DNA from: Debaryomyces hansenii CBS767 | Taxonomy: Eukaryota > Ascomycota > Pichiomycetes > Serinales > Debaryomycetaceae | Direction: 5' to 3' | Length of the DNA: 64,000 bases | Assembly: GCF_000006445.2 (NCBI RefSeq) | Contig: NC_006045.2 | Coordinates: forward strand, 620,001 to 684,000 | In this document: positions 55,551-64,000 of the stretch, one piece after another | Numbering within the stretch: position 1 is the first letter of the stretch | Layout of the letters: each line of letters opens with the position of its first letter | Translations under genes and position numbers: made by a program | Notes under the pieces: generated by a model | What the model was told of the DNA's origin: nothing | The model's database searches: none | What the model saw: only the letters and a program-made list of their open reading frames with translations

Positions 55551-57563
55551 ATGTATAATATATCAAGGATATTACCGAGAGTATTCAGAAAAAATGCTTT
55601 CGGTGTATGGCCAAGGCCATCGAGTATTGGATTTAGACCTATGATAGCAACAAATATCAGACTAATTTCCAACTCAACCGCCAACATTTTGCAAAATCAA
55701 GAACAAATAGCAAATAATGACTTAAATAATGCTGGAGCGCAAGGGGAATTCTATAAGTCGTTGATGAACAACAACTACCCACATTTGATAGTTCAACGTT
55801 ACGAAACTCCGGGTATAGCATCTTCTCCAGAATGTACAGCGATCTACATTGATGCCTTGAATAAGATTGGTAAAAAGGGCAAAGCGGAGCAAGTTTCCAA
55901 GAGTCTCATGACATCTGGTGCTGGGATTCTGAATGGAGGACCTTTGCCTCATGGGTTTGGTTCTAGATATGAACCAGTTCACGTTGTCGTTTCCGAGTCG
56001 GTAATCACGATCATTTCCAAATGGTTGAAGTGGTTAATACCAATAGCATTGTTGACTTATGGAGCAACTAATGCGTTCAATTATTTGGTTGAAAATGGAA
56101 CCATTTTCAAGAACAGTGAAGTGGCCGACAAGTCGGTTGATGTATCGCAATCCACGGTTAGATTTAAAGATGTCTGTGGATGTGACGAGGCTAGAGCCGA
56201 ATTAGAAGAAATTGTTGACTTTTTGAAGGACCCATCGAGATTCACCGGATTGGGAGGTAAATTGCCAAAAGGTGTCTTATTAACTGGTCCGCCAGGTACA
56301 GGTAAGACATTACTTGCAAGAGCCACTGCGGGTGAAGCGGGTGTTCCCTTCTTCTTTATGTCAGGATCTGAATTTGATGAATTATACGTTGGTGTTGGCG
56401 CTAAAAGAATTAGAGAATTATTCGGCCAAGCTCGTGAAAAATCACCAGCTATCATTTTTATTGATGAATTGGACGCTATTGGAGGAAAGAGAAATCCTAA
56501 GGATCAAGCATATGCTAAGCAAACTTTGAATCAATTGTTAGTTGAACTAGATGGTTTTTCACAAACTCTGGGAATCATAATCATTGGTGCTACTAATTTC
56601 CCAGAAAGCTTGGACAAAGCCTTAACTAGACCTGGAAGATTCGACAAAGAAGTTATTGTTGAGTTACCAGATGTTAGAGGACGTATTGATATTTTGAAGA
56701 ATCATATGGAAAACGTCGAAACTGCCGAAAACGTCGATCCATCGATTATTGCAAGAGGAACACCAGGTTTATCTGGGGCTGAGTTGATGAACTTAGTCAA
56801 TCAGGCTGCAGTGCATGCATCCCAATTATCAGCTCCTGCAGTTGATATGAATCATTTTGAATGGGCTAAAGACAAAATCTTAATGGGTGCAGCAAAGAAG
56901 AAAATGGTCATCACTGAAGAAGCTAGAAAGAACACTGCATACCACGAAGCAGGACATGCCATCATGGCCATGTTCTCGCAAGGCGCAACACCGTTATACA
57001 AGGCGACAATTTTACCTAGAGGTAGAGCATTAGGAGTAACATTCCAATTACCAGAAATGGACAAGGTTGATATGACCAAGAAGGAATGCTTTGCTCGTTT
57101 GGACGTGTGTATGGGTGGAAAGATTGCCGAAGAAATGATCCACGGGCCAGAAAACGTTACCAGTGGTTGTTCATCGGATTTGGCGAACGCCACCAGCGTT
57201 GCTCGTGCCATGGTCACATCCTACGGTATGAGTGACAATATTGGACCTGTTAGACTCAGTGATAACTGGGAGTCGTGGTCATCCAAGATAAGAGACATGG
57301 CTGATAATGAAGTCAGGGACTATTTGATTTCCAGTGAAGACAGAACTAGAAAGCTCTTGAGCCAAAGACAGACAGAGTTGAAGAGACTCGCAGAAGGTCT
57401 CTTGGAGTATGAGACTTTGACTCGTGACGAAATGGAAAAATTAGTCCGTGGTGAACCTATAAATAAAACTAAAGTCATATCCAATACCGTCATAAAGTCT
57501 CCCTCATCGTCTCCTAGACCAGATATTCTCAGCGATCCGCCGTCAGTGCCCGTCGAAGCGTAA
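55551..57563 (+). CDS. YME1: YME1, mitochondrial i-AAA protease
   Basis: 670 residues from the ATG at 55551; the frame is open from a TTG at 55515. The N terminus (MYNISRILPRVFRKNAFGVW) has five Arg/Lys and no acidic residue in its first 20 positions, a mitochondrial presequence. One membrane span lies near residues 155-175 (ISKWLKWLIPIALLTYGATN). The AAA domain has Walker A GPPGTGKT (246-253), Walker B AIIFIDELDAIG (near 300) and TRPGRFDKEV. The M41 zinc protease site is His465-Glu-x-x-His469 in TAYHEAGHAIM. A single span and the FSQT-x-GIIIIGATN block point to Yme1 rather than the m-AAA subunits Yta10/12. At x the codon is CTG (56568-56570), and S. cerevisiae Yme1 has Ser. Yme1 degrades intermembrane-space proteins. 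Confidence 0.97.
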   Translation: MYNISRILPRVFRKNAFGVWPRPSSIGFRPMIATNIRLISNSTANILQNQEQIANNDLNNAGAQGEFYKSLMNNNYPHLIVQRYETPGIASSPECTAIYIDALNKIGKKGKAEQVSKSLMTSGAGILNGGPLPHGFGSRYEPVHVVVSESVITIISKWLKWLIPIALLTYGATNAFNYLVENGTIFKNSEVADKSVDVSQSTVRFKDVCGCDEARAELEEIVDFLKDPSRFTGLGGKLPKGVLLTGPPGTGKTLLARATAGEAGVPFFFMSGSEFDELYVGVGAKRIRELFGQAREKSPAIIFIDELDAIGGKRNPKDQAYAKQTLNQLLVELDGFSQTLGIIIIGATNFPESLDKALTRPGRFDKEVIVELPDVRGRIDILKNHMENVETAENVDPSIIARGTPGLSGAELMNLVNQAAVHASQLSAPAVDMNHFEWAKDKILMGAAKKKMVITEEARKNTAYHEAGHAIMAMFSQGATPLYKATILPRGRALGVTFQLPEMDKVDMTKKECFARLDVCMGGKIAEEMIHGPENVTSGCSSDLANATSVARAMVTSYGMSDNIGPVRLSDNWESWSSKIRDMADNEVRDYLISSEDRTRKLLSQRQTELKRLAEGLLEYETLTRDEMEKLVRGEPINKTKVISNTVIKSPSSSPRPDILSDPPSVPVEA

Positions 57564-57577
57564 AAAACCTCATCCTA

Positions 57578-57585
57578 TGTAAATA
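57578..57585 (+). promoter_or_regulatory. Puf3-type UGUAAAUA element in the YME1 3' region
   Basis: TGTAAATA begins 15 bases after the YME1 stop codon. It fits UGUANAUA, the motif predicted for the PUF3 protein of this window; the -2 base is T rather than the preferred C. Function is inferred. Confidence 0.45.
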
Positions 57586-58494
57586 TATATTAATAAATCA
57601 TTTCGTCCGTAATAGTATTTATCGATCTATTCACATTTGTAAGTTGCACGGCTATATTGCTGCATTATTCTATACAGCGTATTTCGATAGTTGATTTACA
57701 TCCTGAAACACGCTTTCTTTAGAAAGGCGCATCGACCTGTCACTATTGCGTATCAGTCGCACCCCACCACCATGTCCACCAATCACCCAGTGGATGTCTA
57801 GTGGGTGGCTTCATGGTAGTATATGATACCAACCGAAGCCCGAGGTTACAGTCTGATATATAATACCGACCAATCGAAACTCAACCGGGGCTTGTCGCCA
57901 ACATCTAACGACCGTCCGTTTAACCTAATATATGTCATAGATCCATACACCGCATATCTTATTTACGCATGCATATTTGATCCAACATCCAGTCATCAAT
58001 ACATACCAGCATTGTTCCCCTCTTTGATATGGGAACGACTTTTTTTACTGATTTATTCAATTAGTATTAAAGACGTGATTTCAGCACCAGCGTTTAAATT
58101 TGCTATATGTTGTCGTTTAAGTTATCGCTTATGTACGTGCTTGTATATGATCTATTACCCCTAAGCCAGGGCCATGTCGTTTGATGTTATGCCGTGGTTG
58201 TACATGATGTCAGAAGAAAAGTCCGGGTAACAATCACCACGTGGGACCCTTGTATCAATAGGTTCAATAATTCGGTATTTGGAGTGGTGATATATGGTAG
58301 ACGTTAGGTTACGCAAACGGTAATAATCGTTGGGACTAAAGTCAAGTAAAATTTTTGTCATACTCTATTTTTATTATTGAAATTTGTTTGGAGGTATTTA
58401 TTACGCCAATCGTAAAAAAGCGAATTATTTTCTGTGATTTCGTTATCGGCAGCGCCAGTTAAAGGTACATATTTGATAACAGGCAGAACATATA
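57586..58494. promoter_or_regulatory. YME1-PHO4 spacer and PHO4 promoter
   Basis: About 900 bases, long for this window. It holds a GC-richer patch with opposed GGTGG/CCACC words (57760-57815) that could fold into a weak hairpin, and the CACGTGGG site listed next. A 113-codon ATG frame at 57823-58164 lacks protein-like composition and is not called a gene. Confidence 0.5.
58238..58245 (+). promoter_or_regulatory. High-affinity Pho4 site (CACGTGGG) upstream of PHO4
   Basis: CACGTGGG at 58238-58245, 250 bases before the PHO4 ATG, is the high-affinity Pho4 binding sequence known from S. cerevisiae PHO promoters. Its place before PHO4 itself suggests autoregulation; Cbf1 could also bind CACGTG. 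Confidence 0.6.
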
Positions 58495-59991
58495 ATGGAA
58501 ACGACAGATTGGTCGAACACAGTTTATTCACCAGGAGTGAAGGGCGAAACAAGTCCGTATTTCCACGATTTGGAACATGATACAGCTGGCGGACATGGTG
58601 TTAATGGTGCACAACAAGCATCGAACCAGACAACGAATCAGACAACGCCTAATTTTACAGAACAAGATCAATATTTGCTAAACCAAATCGAACACAACTT
58701 GTATGAAGCCGCGTCGAATGGGACACCTGGTAGTTCAAATGGTAGTCGTTTGAACAGAGCACAAAATACGCGTGTTGATGGTGGCCCTGGGAAATATGAG
58801 TTTGGGCTTGATAACTTGAATTTCGTATTACCAGAGGATATTTCGTACGAACAGCAGTCGACGGCGTACCCGCCATCAGCTTCTAGCTTAAACAACAACA
58901 CACCTCATATGCTTGCTACGAATGTGAAAAGACTGACTAAATCGGTAGAAAACCCGACGATGTTCATGTCACCGGTCCTTCCAGGGCAAAATGATAAATC
59001 ATACAACAACCAGCATTTATATCATAAATACCAGAAGCATTCTGATGATACTCAGTCATATGCACATCAGCCACATAACCAACACGTCAGGCCTGATGCG
59101 GTTTTCACGCCCTTGGAATCGCCAGCCGTCACCCCACGGGAACAACAAGTAAATTCGAATAGTTATCCCTACAACCCACCAGTACAAGCATCTTTTGAAC
59201 CGTTGACTTCTCCGGCTTTAGCTGCGCAACAGGCAGATAAGAGAAGGTCTTCATCGGTATATGCGCCTACGGAAGATGGTGTACCTAGTAAAAGAAAAAC
59301 TCCACATGGTACTCCTATCTTGCACGCTAATGGCCCTCGTTCAAAGCGTTCGCCTTCAGTCAAACCTAGATCATCGCACAAATCTCTGACGAGCTCCCCG
59401 TTTGAGAAGTTACCTGAAGCTGGTGTGGATCTGCAACGAAATAGTTCTGAATCTACTCCCATGCTTCCACCTCTGGGTAAGAAGGTTGACATTCCTAATA
59501 ATTCAGTATCTGGCGAAGCACCAGCTTCTGCAACCATGATGGGATTCACAATGAGTGTATTGGCAGAACAACAGCAAGAAGGATCGAATAATAGTTCTGT
59601 GGATATGGTACATCGCACAACACTGAACGGTCAAACTAGAAACGGTTCAACGTATGCGAATAACAACATACCGCCTAAATCATCATCTTCGAGCGAGACG
59701 TCTCCGATAATGGGTCTGCAAGGAAGCGGTGAGTCGTCCCCTGTGCTCACGAGAACGAAGTCAAGATCAGAAAAGCCGACAACAAAGAAGGCATCACATA
59801 AATTAGCAGAGCAGGGTAGACGTAATAGAATGAATATGGCAGTCCAAGAATTATCGAATTTGATTCCTCAGGCATATCATGATGAAGTATCTATCCCTTC
59901 CAAAGCTACCACGATCGAATTGGCATCCAAGTATATTAGGGATTTGATAAAGGAGAATAACGAAATGAAATACTACAACCTTGAACGCTAA
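58495..59991 (+). CDS. PHO4: PHO4, bHLH activator of phosphate-starvation genes
   Basis: 498 residues. The C-terminal bHLH domain (about residues 430-492) reads KKASHKLAEQGRRNRMNMAV, then QELSNLIPQAY and PSKATTIELASKYIRDL. The His-x-x-x-Glu-x-x-x-Arg contacts (His in SHK, Glu in AEQ, Arg in RRNR) specify CACGTG, and the loop plus PSKATT helix-2 start match S. cerevisiae Pho4. The N-terminal 400 residues are low complexity with several Ser/Thr-Pro sites (for example FTPLESPAVTPREQ, SSPFEKL), candidates for Pho80-Pho85 phosphorylation, and basic clusters near KRSPSVKPRSSHKS. Pho4 enters the nucleus when phosphate is low and activates phosphatase and transporter genes. Start ATG at 58495. Confidence 0.9.
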   Translation: METTDWSNTVYSPGVKGETSPYFHDLEHDTAGGHGVNGAQQASNQTTNQTTPNFTEQDQYLLNQIEHNLYEAASNGTPGSSNGSRLNRAQNTRVDGGPGKYEFGLDNLNFVLPEDISYEQQSTAYPPSASSLNNNTPHMLATNVKRLTKSVENPTMFMSPVLPGQNDKSYNNQHLYHKYQKHSDDTQSYAHQPHNQHVRPDAVFTPLESPAVTPREQQVNSNSYPYNPPVQASFEPLTSPALAAQQADKRRSSSVYAPTEDGVPSKRKTPHGTPILHANGPRSKRSPSVKPRSSHKSLTSSPFEKLPEAGVDLQRNSSESTPMLPPLGKKVDIPNNSVSGEAPASATMMGFTMSVLAEQQQEGSNNSSVDMVHRTTLNGQTRNGSTYANNNIPPKSSSSSETSPIMGLQGSGESSPVLTRTKSRSEKPTTKKASHKLAEQGRRNRMNMAVQELSNLIPQAYHDEVSIPSKATTIELASKYIRDLIKENNEMKYYNLER

Positions 59992-60810
59992 GTTTCTATA
60001 GTAATAAGATCAGTGTTTAAAAGATTATAAAGTTAATAAATGGAGGAATTATCAAAATGACAATTATGATAAGACGTTCTGATAACACTGGATAAAGATG
60101 CAGATACAGCTTATTATTTATTTTGCAACGTTTCAATCTGTAATTAAGTGTCCATTTACATTCTTATCATAGTTGGTTCTTTATCTTTTATGATTAGATG
60201 TCTTCTAGTTTGATTTTATTTCTCTGAAGTTCAATGTTTACAAAATTTACTATTTAATTAATATTGATGAATGAGATGACAGAATTGTTTTGCTTCAATT
60301 CTTTATATTTAACATATTTCTACGATTTCAATACATTCCAAATTAAACAGTCGTTGGGTGTTTTATTATTCATTTAATGGATTCTACTCAATGACTAATG
60401 TTTGTATTGGGTATATAATAATAGTCGACAATTGTACAACTTACAACAACTAATCTAGACATAGCATATTAAGACAATCAATGTATAAAAAGAATTATTT
60501 CGCAAGAAAACCAAAATAGCTCAACGCATCATACCAGTTTACCAGTCAAAGCATATGCTACACGAGTATATCACAATTTTCGTACCTATTCATACATTAC
60601 AACATTAAACAGTAAATGTCTTCATGAGCAAAAATGTTCACATGCGTTTTTTAATTTTCGCGATGGAAATCTGAAAGATAAAGGAATCTACAATGTCCAT
60701 GGGATTTCTGAAAAATTCAGCTTATATTAATAAATGTTACAATTTAATACGTAAGTTATACTTAACATATATACCAAAGTCAATTGACCTCAATTTTAAA
60801 ACTGAATTGA
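59992..60810. other. 819-base convergent AT-rich spacer, nothing recognised
   Basis: Lies between the 3' ends of PHO4 and the 67-residue gene. Only short frames are open, and no tRNA boxes, snoRNA box pairs or long repeats were found by eye. Confidence 0.45.
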
Positions 60811-61014
60811 TTATTTCTTTTCTTCAGTAGTTTCTTGCTTGGAGTCAGACTTTTCTTCAGAACCAGACTTTTCACCCTTTTGGTAACCACTGTAAGCAGC
60901 CTTAGCCTTGTCGGTGTAAGAACCGTCAGTGCTGCTGAATTCCTTGTAAGCTTCTTGAGCACCCTTGGAACCAACTAAATCTTTACCTTTGTTAACTATG
61001 TCGTTGAAGTTCAT
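60811..61014 (-). CDS. Small hydrophilic protein, 67 residues, unknown
   Basis: Starts MNFNDIVNKGKDLVGSKGAQ and ends in a Lys/Glu/Ser-rich tail (EKSGSEEKSDSKQETTEEKK). The middle part, EAYKEFSSTDGSYTDKAKAA, is an amphipathic helix-forming stretch. There is no Cys, signal peptide or membrane segment. Codon choice looks coding (many GAA, AAG, GCT, TCC), the frame has a clean ATG and TAA, and the flanks are long and non-coding, as for small highly expressed stress proteins of fungi. The composition recalls hydrophilin-type proteins (Hsp12-like), but no motif proves it. I do not recognise the family. Confidence 0.7.
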   Translation of the reverse strand: MNFNDIVNKGKDLVGSKGAQEAYKEFSSTDGSYTDKAKAAYSGYQKGEKSGSEEKSDSKQETTEEKK

Positions 61015-62107
61015 TGTATTATATTTGTATGTATATATCGATTTAAAAAATCAAAATTAAAAATTGGTGATTATTGCAGTATTTATATTGTTTTGTTCGT
61101 TGTCGGAATAGTGACCACGTATTTATGATGTAATTTACTTGAAATACCAGTTACATAATATGTCACAATTTCAGATTAATTCATTGTTCGGTGCATCAAT
61201 TAAAATTCTCTCAATATACCGGGCGAACGCGATTATTCTAAAGTCTGCGGTCTAATTACGAACATAACTCTATTGAGATGTATACACGTCGGAATAGACT
61301 ACAAGTTAGCATCAAGCGTACATATGCTCATAATGACTGATCTTAGATACCTAATAATATTCATAAATCAGTTTTCTAGACCTTAAACAGGCTTTGAAGT
61401 TAAAACCCTCACGGGGTTTCCCGACTACATACGTACTTTTCTTGCATATGTGCGGTATCGATGTTTTCATCGATCGCTGCATTGAGACCTTGTGAGATAA
61501 CTCTGATCCAATATTTGGGTATTGAGTATTATAGAAGACAGCAAAAATGTGATTCGGTATACCAGCTTGCAATAGACCGACCCAAGAGAAGATATTTCAA
61601 TGTTAGTCCCAAGCCTTGTTTACAGCCAGCATTATAATACTAAGTGTATTACGCAAACAGGTAATATCTAGTGTGCGTAATTATGGTCATACTGTATGGA
61701 AATGGCGCCTGCAACAGTCAATATTATAGGCATCAGCCTCAATAACATCAATCAAGTATCCGGCTTCAATTGTAATATTCAATTCATTTAACTTGTAATA
61801 TAAAACTATATTTAGCCATGTTTCAAAAGTGTCGCCTTAGATCCATACAATTCACAATTTTAAATTAACGATAATTATTACTTCACAATGAATGGGATTT
61901 TGCTCTTTTATCTCTTTACCCTTTTAGTCAGCAATGTATATGTTCCTGCTGTACCTGGCCTACTTAGGAGCGGGCCATCTGATCTTTCAGTGCTGTATTA
62001 CCCACGAGTTGGTCTCCATCCTCTTGGTTAGGCCTACAAAACTACAAATCGATAGGTAAAACTATTATAATCCTCCATTCACGTACGTAATAAGTTAGTA
62101 TCTACAT
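61015..62107. other. 1.09-kb spacer between the small gene and VAS1
   Basis: Contains the promoter of the 67-residue gene (T/A tracts at 61035-61065) and the VAS1 3' end, with a UGUAGAUA motif on the minus strand one base after the VAS1 stop (62099-62106). A 7-bp hairpin ATCGATG-TTTT-CATCGAT lies at 61457-61474. A structured non-coding RNA is conceivable but I cannot match it to any known family. Confidence 0.4.
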
Positions 62108-64000
62108 CTAAAGCTTTAATTTTTCTAAGATAGCGATTGTCTGCTCGTAACCCTCTATTTCTGCCTTGTAGTTTTCAGCTCTCTTGAAAGCAGCATCTTT
62201 AGCTTCTTGTTTGGTTTTATCAGTGAATTTGCTGATGGAATCATTTATCTTAGATTGGAATTCCAAAACGGTATTCAATTTCTTGTTGACCTTAGAAATT
62301 TCAGTATCCAAATTGATTTGACCCTTAACCAACACGTGTACAGTACATTCGGTGTTGATAGCTTGTAAAGCACAACCGGAAGGAACCTCTTCTGCTTTCT
62401 TGACAATATCAATCTTTTCAACACCCTTAATCAAAGAAACAATAGAATCTTGTTGTTCAGAAGCAATATTGTTGATGCTTTCATTTGAAGACTCAACATA
62501 TACTTGACCATTCTTCAAAATATTGTATTGCGACAACAAAGATCTAGCACCTTTGGTGATTTCCAAAATCAATTCGTAGGCTTCCAAAGACTTTGCATCA
62601 TCAAATGCGGTATCGTATTCTGGGAAAGGTGCGGTGACAATAGAGATAGTCTTTTCGCCTTCTCTACGTGGCAATCTTTGCCACATTTCTTCAGTAACGA
62701 ATGGCATAAATGGATGGATCATTCTTAATGCACTATCAATACAACTGTATAAGGTATCTTGGGCTGATTTCTTTTGTTCTGGAGTACCATCTTGGATTAA
62801 TGACTTAGAATTTTCAATGTAAACATCACATAAATCATACCAAAAGTTATAGATAGCATTAGTAGATTCGAAGAAATCACGCTTCTCCAAGCTAGCAGAC
62901 AAATTCTTTGCAGTTGTAGTTAATTTGTGTAAAATCCATTTTTCAACTAATGATTCATTACCAGATTTAGCTGAAGTAGCAGGTGGTTTGTAATCTTCCC
63001 CTAATTTACCTAAAACGAATTTAGTGGCCTGATAAATTTTGTTACAGAATTTACGGTAACCTTCAACTCTTAAAATATCCAAGTTGATATCTCTACCACC
63101 AGTACTATAAGCACATAACGCAAATCTCAACGCGTCAGTACCACATTCCGGAATACCGTTTGGATAAGATGCTTTTTGTCCATCAGTGGCCTTTTGCAAT
63201 TCTTTTGGATCTAAGTTACCAGTCTTTAACTTATCATGTAATCCTTGCAATGGAATACCAGCGATAACATCCAATGGATCAATAACATTTCCTAAGGATT
63301 TGGACATCTTACGTCCCTGGGCATCACGAACCAATGAATGACAGAAAACTTCCTTAAATGGGACTTTACCGGTTAATTTAAGACCCAATAAGATCATACG
63401 ACTGACCCAGAAGAATAAAATATCCCAACCAGTTTCTAACATTGACATAGGATTATATAATTCCATGTCGTTAGTCTTATTTGGCCATCCAAGAGTAGAG
63501 AATGGCCATAAACCAGACGAAAACCAGGTATCTAAGACATCTTCATCTTGTTCTAAGGTAAAAGTTTGGTTTGGGAATTTCTTTTGTGCCTTTTCAAGAG
63601 CTTCTTCATAAGATCTACCAGCAATCCAGTAATCATTGTTCAACCTATCGTTTTCAGCACCATCAAAGGTAACGAAGTAAACAGGGCATCTGTGACCCCA
63701 CCATAATTGACGAGAGATACACCAATCTTGGATGTTTTCTAACCAGTGGAAATACTCAGCTTCTGAGGTCTTAGGAGTAATGGTGATTTCACCACTCTTC
63801 ACAGCCTTGATGGCTTCAACAGCCATATCTTTCTGGTTTACCCACCATTGTGGTTTCAATAATGGTTCAATAATATCACCAGATCTAGAACAAATAGGAA
63901 TAGTCATTTCATTATCCTTTTGGTCAACAAACAAGTCCTTGGCTTTCAATTCTTCAATAACCTTAGCTCTGGCATCAAATCTCTTCATTCCCTTCCATTC
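62108..64000 (-). CDS. VAS1: VAS1, valyl-tRNA synthetase (partial, C-terminal 630 residues)
   Basis: The frame enters at the right edge (Glu-Trp-Lys-Gly-Met-Lys-Arg-Phe) and continues without interruption to TAG at 62108. It is a class I synthetase: DNEMTIPICSRSGDIIEPLL and WCISRQLWWGHRCPVYFVTF belong to the end of the editing domain and the catalytic core. The KMSKS loop is DAQGRKMSKSLGNVIDPLDV (about visible residue 230), followed by PNGIPECGTDALRFALCAYS, YRKFCNKIYQATKFVLGKLG and the anticodon-binding helices with MIHPFMPFVTEEMWQRLPRR. The C-terminal coiled-coil arm ends YEQTIAILEKLKL, as in yeast Vas1. In S. cerevisiae one gene makes both the cytosolic and mitochondrial enzymes. The N terminus and HIGH motif are beyond the window. 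Confidence 0.98.
   Translation of the reverse strand, partial: EWKGMKRFDARAKVIEELKAKDLFVDQKDNEMTIPICSRSGDIIEPLLKPQWWVNQKDMAVEAIKAVKSGEITITPKTSEAEYFHWLENIQDWCISRQLWWGHRCPVYFVTFDGAENDRLNNDYWIAGRSYEEALEKAQKKFPNQTFTLEQDEDVLDTWFSSGLWPFSTLGWPNKTNDMELYNPMSMLETGWDILFFWVSRMILLGLKLTGKVPFKEVFCHSLVRDAQGRKMSKSLGNVIDPLDVIAGIPLQGLHDKLKTGNLDPKELQKATDGQKASYPNGIPECGTDALRFALCAYSTGGRDINLDILRVEGYRKFCNKIYQATKFVLGKLGEDYKPPATSAKSGNESLVEKWILHKLTTTAKNLSASLEKRDFFESTNAIYNFWYDLCDVYIENSKSLIQDGTPEQKKSAQDTLYSCIDSALRMIHPFMPFVTEEMWQRLPRREGEKTISIVTAPFPEYDTAFDDAKSLEAYELILEITKGARSLLSQYNILKNGQVYVESSNESINNIASEQQDSIVSLIKGVEKIDIVKKAEEVPSGCALQAINTECTVHVLVKGQINLDTEISKVNKKLNTVLEFQSKINDSISKFTDKTKQEAKDAAFKRAENYKAEIEGYEQTIAILEKLKL

Noticed and set aside
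57823..58164. 113-codon ATG frame in the PHO4 upstream region
   Set aside because: Composition is not protein-like (frequent Tyr/Ile/Cys from AT-rich DNA), no motif or signal peptide, and it overlaps ordinary promoter-type sequence.
61351..61572. 73-codon minus-strand frame in the spacer before VAS1
   Set aside because: It begins at TTG, has no recognisable motif and lies in AT-rich non-coding DNA.
62085..62100. TACTAAC on the minus strand just past VAS1 as an intron branch point
   Set aside because: No donor site or downstream exon is visible, and the VAS1 reading frame already ends with a family-typical C terminus.
1..64000. CRISPR arrays, bacterial operons, transposons, LTRs, centromere or telomere repeats
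   Set aside because: I looked for regularly spaced repeats, transposase or reverse-transcriptase motifs, target-site duplications and telomere-like arrays and saw none.

Overview
This window is a piece of a nuclear chromosome from a budding yeast (Saccharomycotina), very probably of the CTG-Ser1 clade (Debaryomyces/Candida group). The reasons are: dense intron-poor genes with short AT-rich spacers; a spliceosomal intron with yeast-type GTATGT and TACTAAC signals; fungal-specific genes such as HOM3, SEG1, PHO4 and the PROPPIN HSV2; a TSC2 homologue, absent from Saccharomyces cerevisiae but present in Candida; and in-frame CTG codons at two positions (HIS6, YME1) where the S. cerevisiae proteins, as I recall them, carry serine. 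Species cannot be fixed from the sequence alone.

Layout. 1-10 kb: 5' part of MAK11 (minus, cut by the left edge), CDC16, HSV2 facing PET54, PUF3, and a SIS-domain sugar-phosphate isomerase-like gene. 10-19.6 kb, all minus strand: TSC2, a GAP1-family amino-acid permease, a VPS62-like secretory protein and CBR1. 20-27 kb: TPA1 and HOM3 (divergent), GVP36, TUB4 (gamma-tubulin, with a 65-nt intron) and a tRNA-Ala(UGC). 27-34.5 kb is the accessory part: a secreted repeat protein, then a tandem array of three related genes of unknown function (one frameshifted) with a protein-kinase fragment between two of them, all minus strand and set in long spacers. 34.9-46 kb: the giant lipid-transfer-type gene FMP27 and the Rab-GAP GYP2/MDR1. 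46-58 kb: SEG1-like eisosome gene, a small DUF1770-like membrane protein, RPB3, HIS6, FAF1, BRN1, YME1. 58-64 kb: PHO4, a 67-residue small gene, and the 3' two-thirds of VAS1, cut by the right edge.

Neighbour relations also seen in S. cerevisiae support several names: HSV2/PET54 convergent (YGR223C/YGR222W), RPB3-HIS6-FAF1 (YIL021W-YIL020C-YIL019W), and MAK11 beside CDC16 (YKL021C/YKL022C). Regulatory sites readable by eye include Gcn4 sites before HOM3 and the permease, a CACGTGGG Pho4-type site before PHO4 itself, PAC motifs before MAK11, an MCB box before TUB4, and UGUANAUA Puf3-type motifs after PET54, YME1 and PUF3.

Most of the window is ordinary housekeeping. The most likely undescribed material is the three-gene array at 30.1-34.3 kb with its kinase relic, followed by the repeat-containing secreted protein at 27.7-28.6 kb. 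Several naive open frames start at GTG or TTG; I moved those to the first plausible ATG and say so in each entry.
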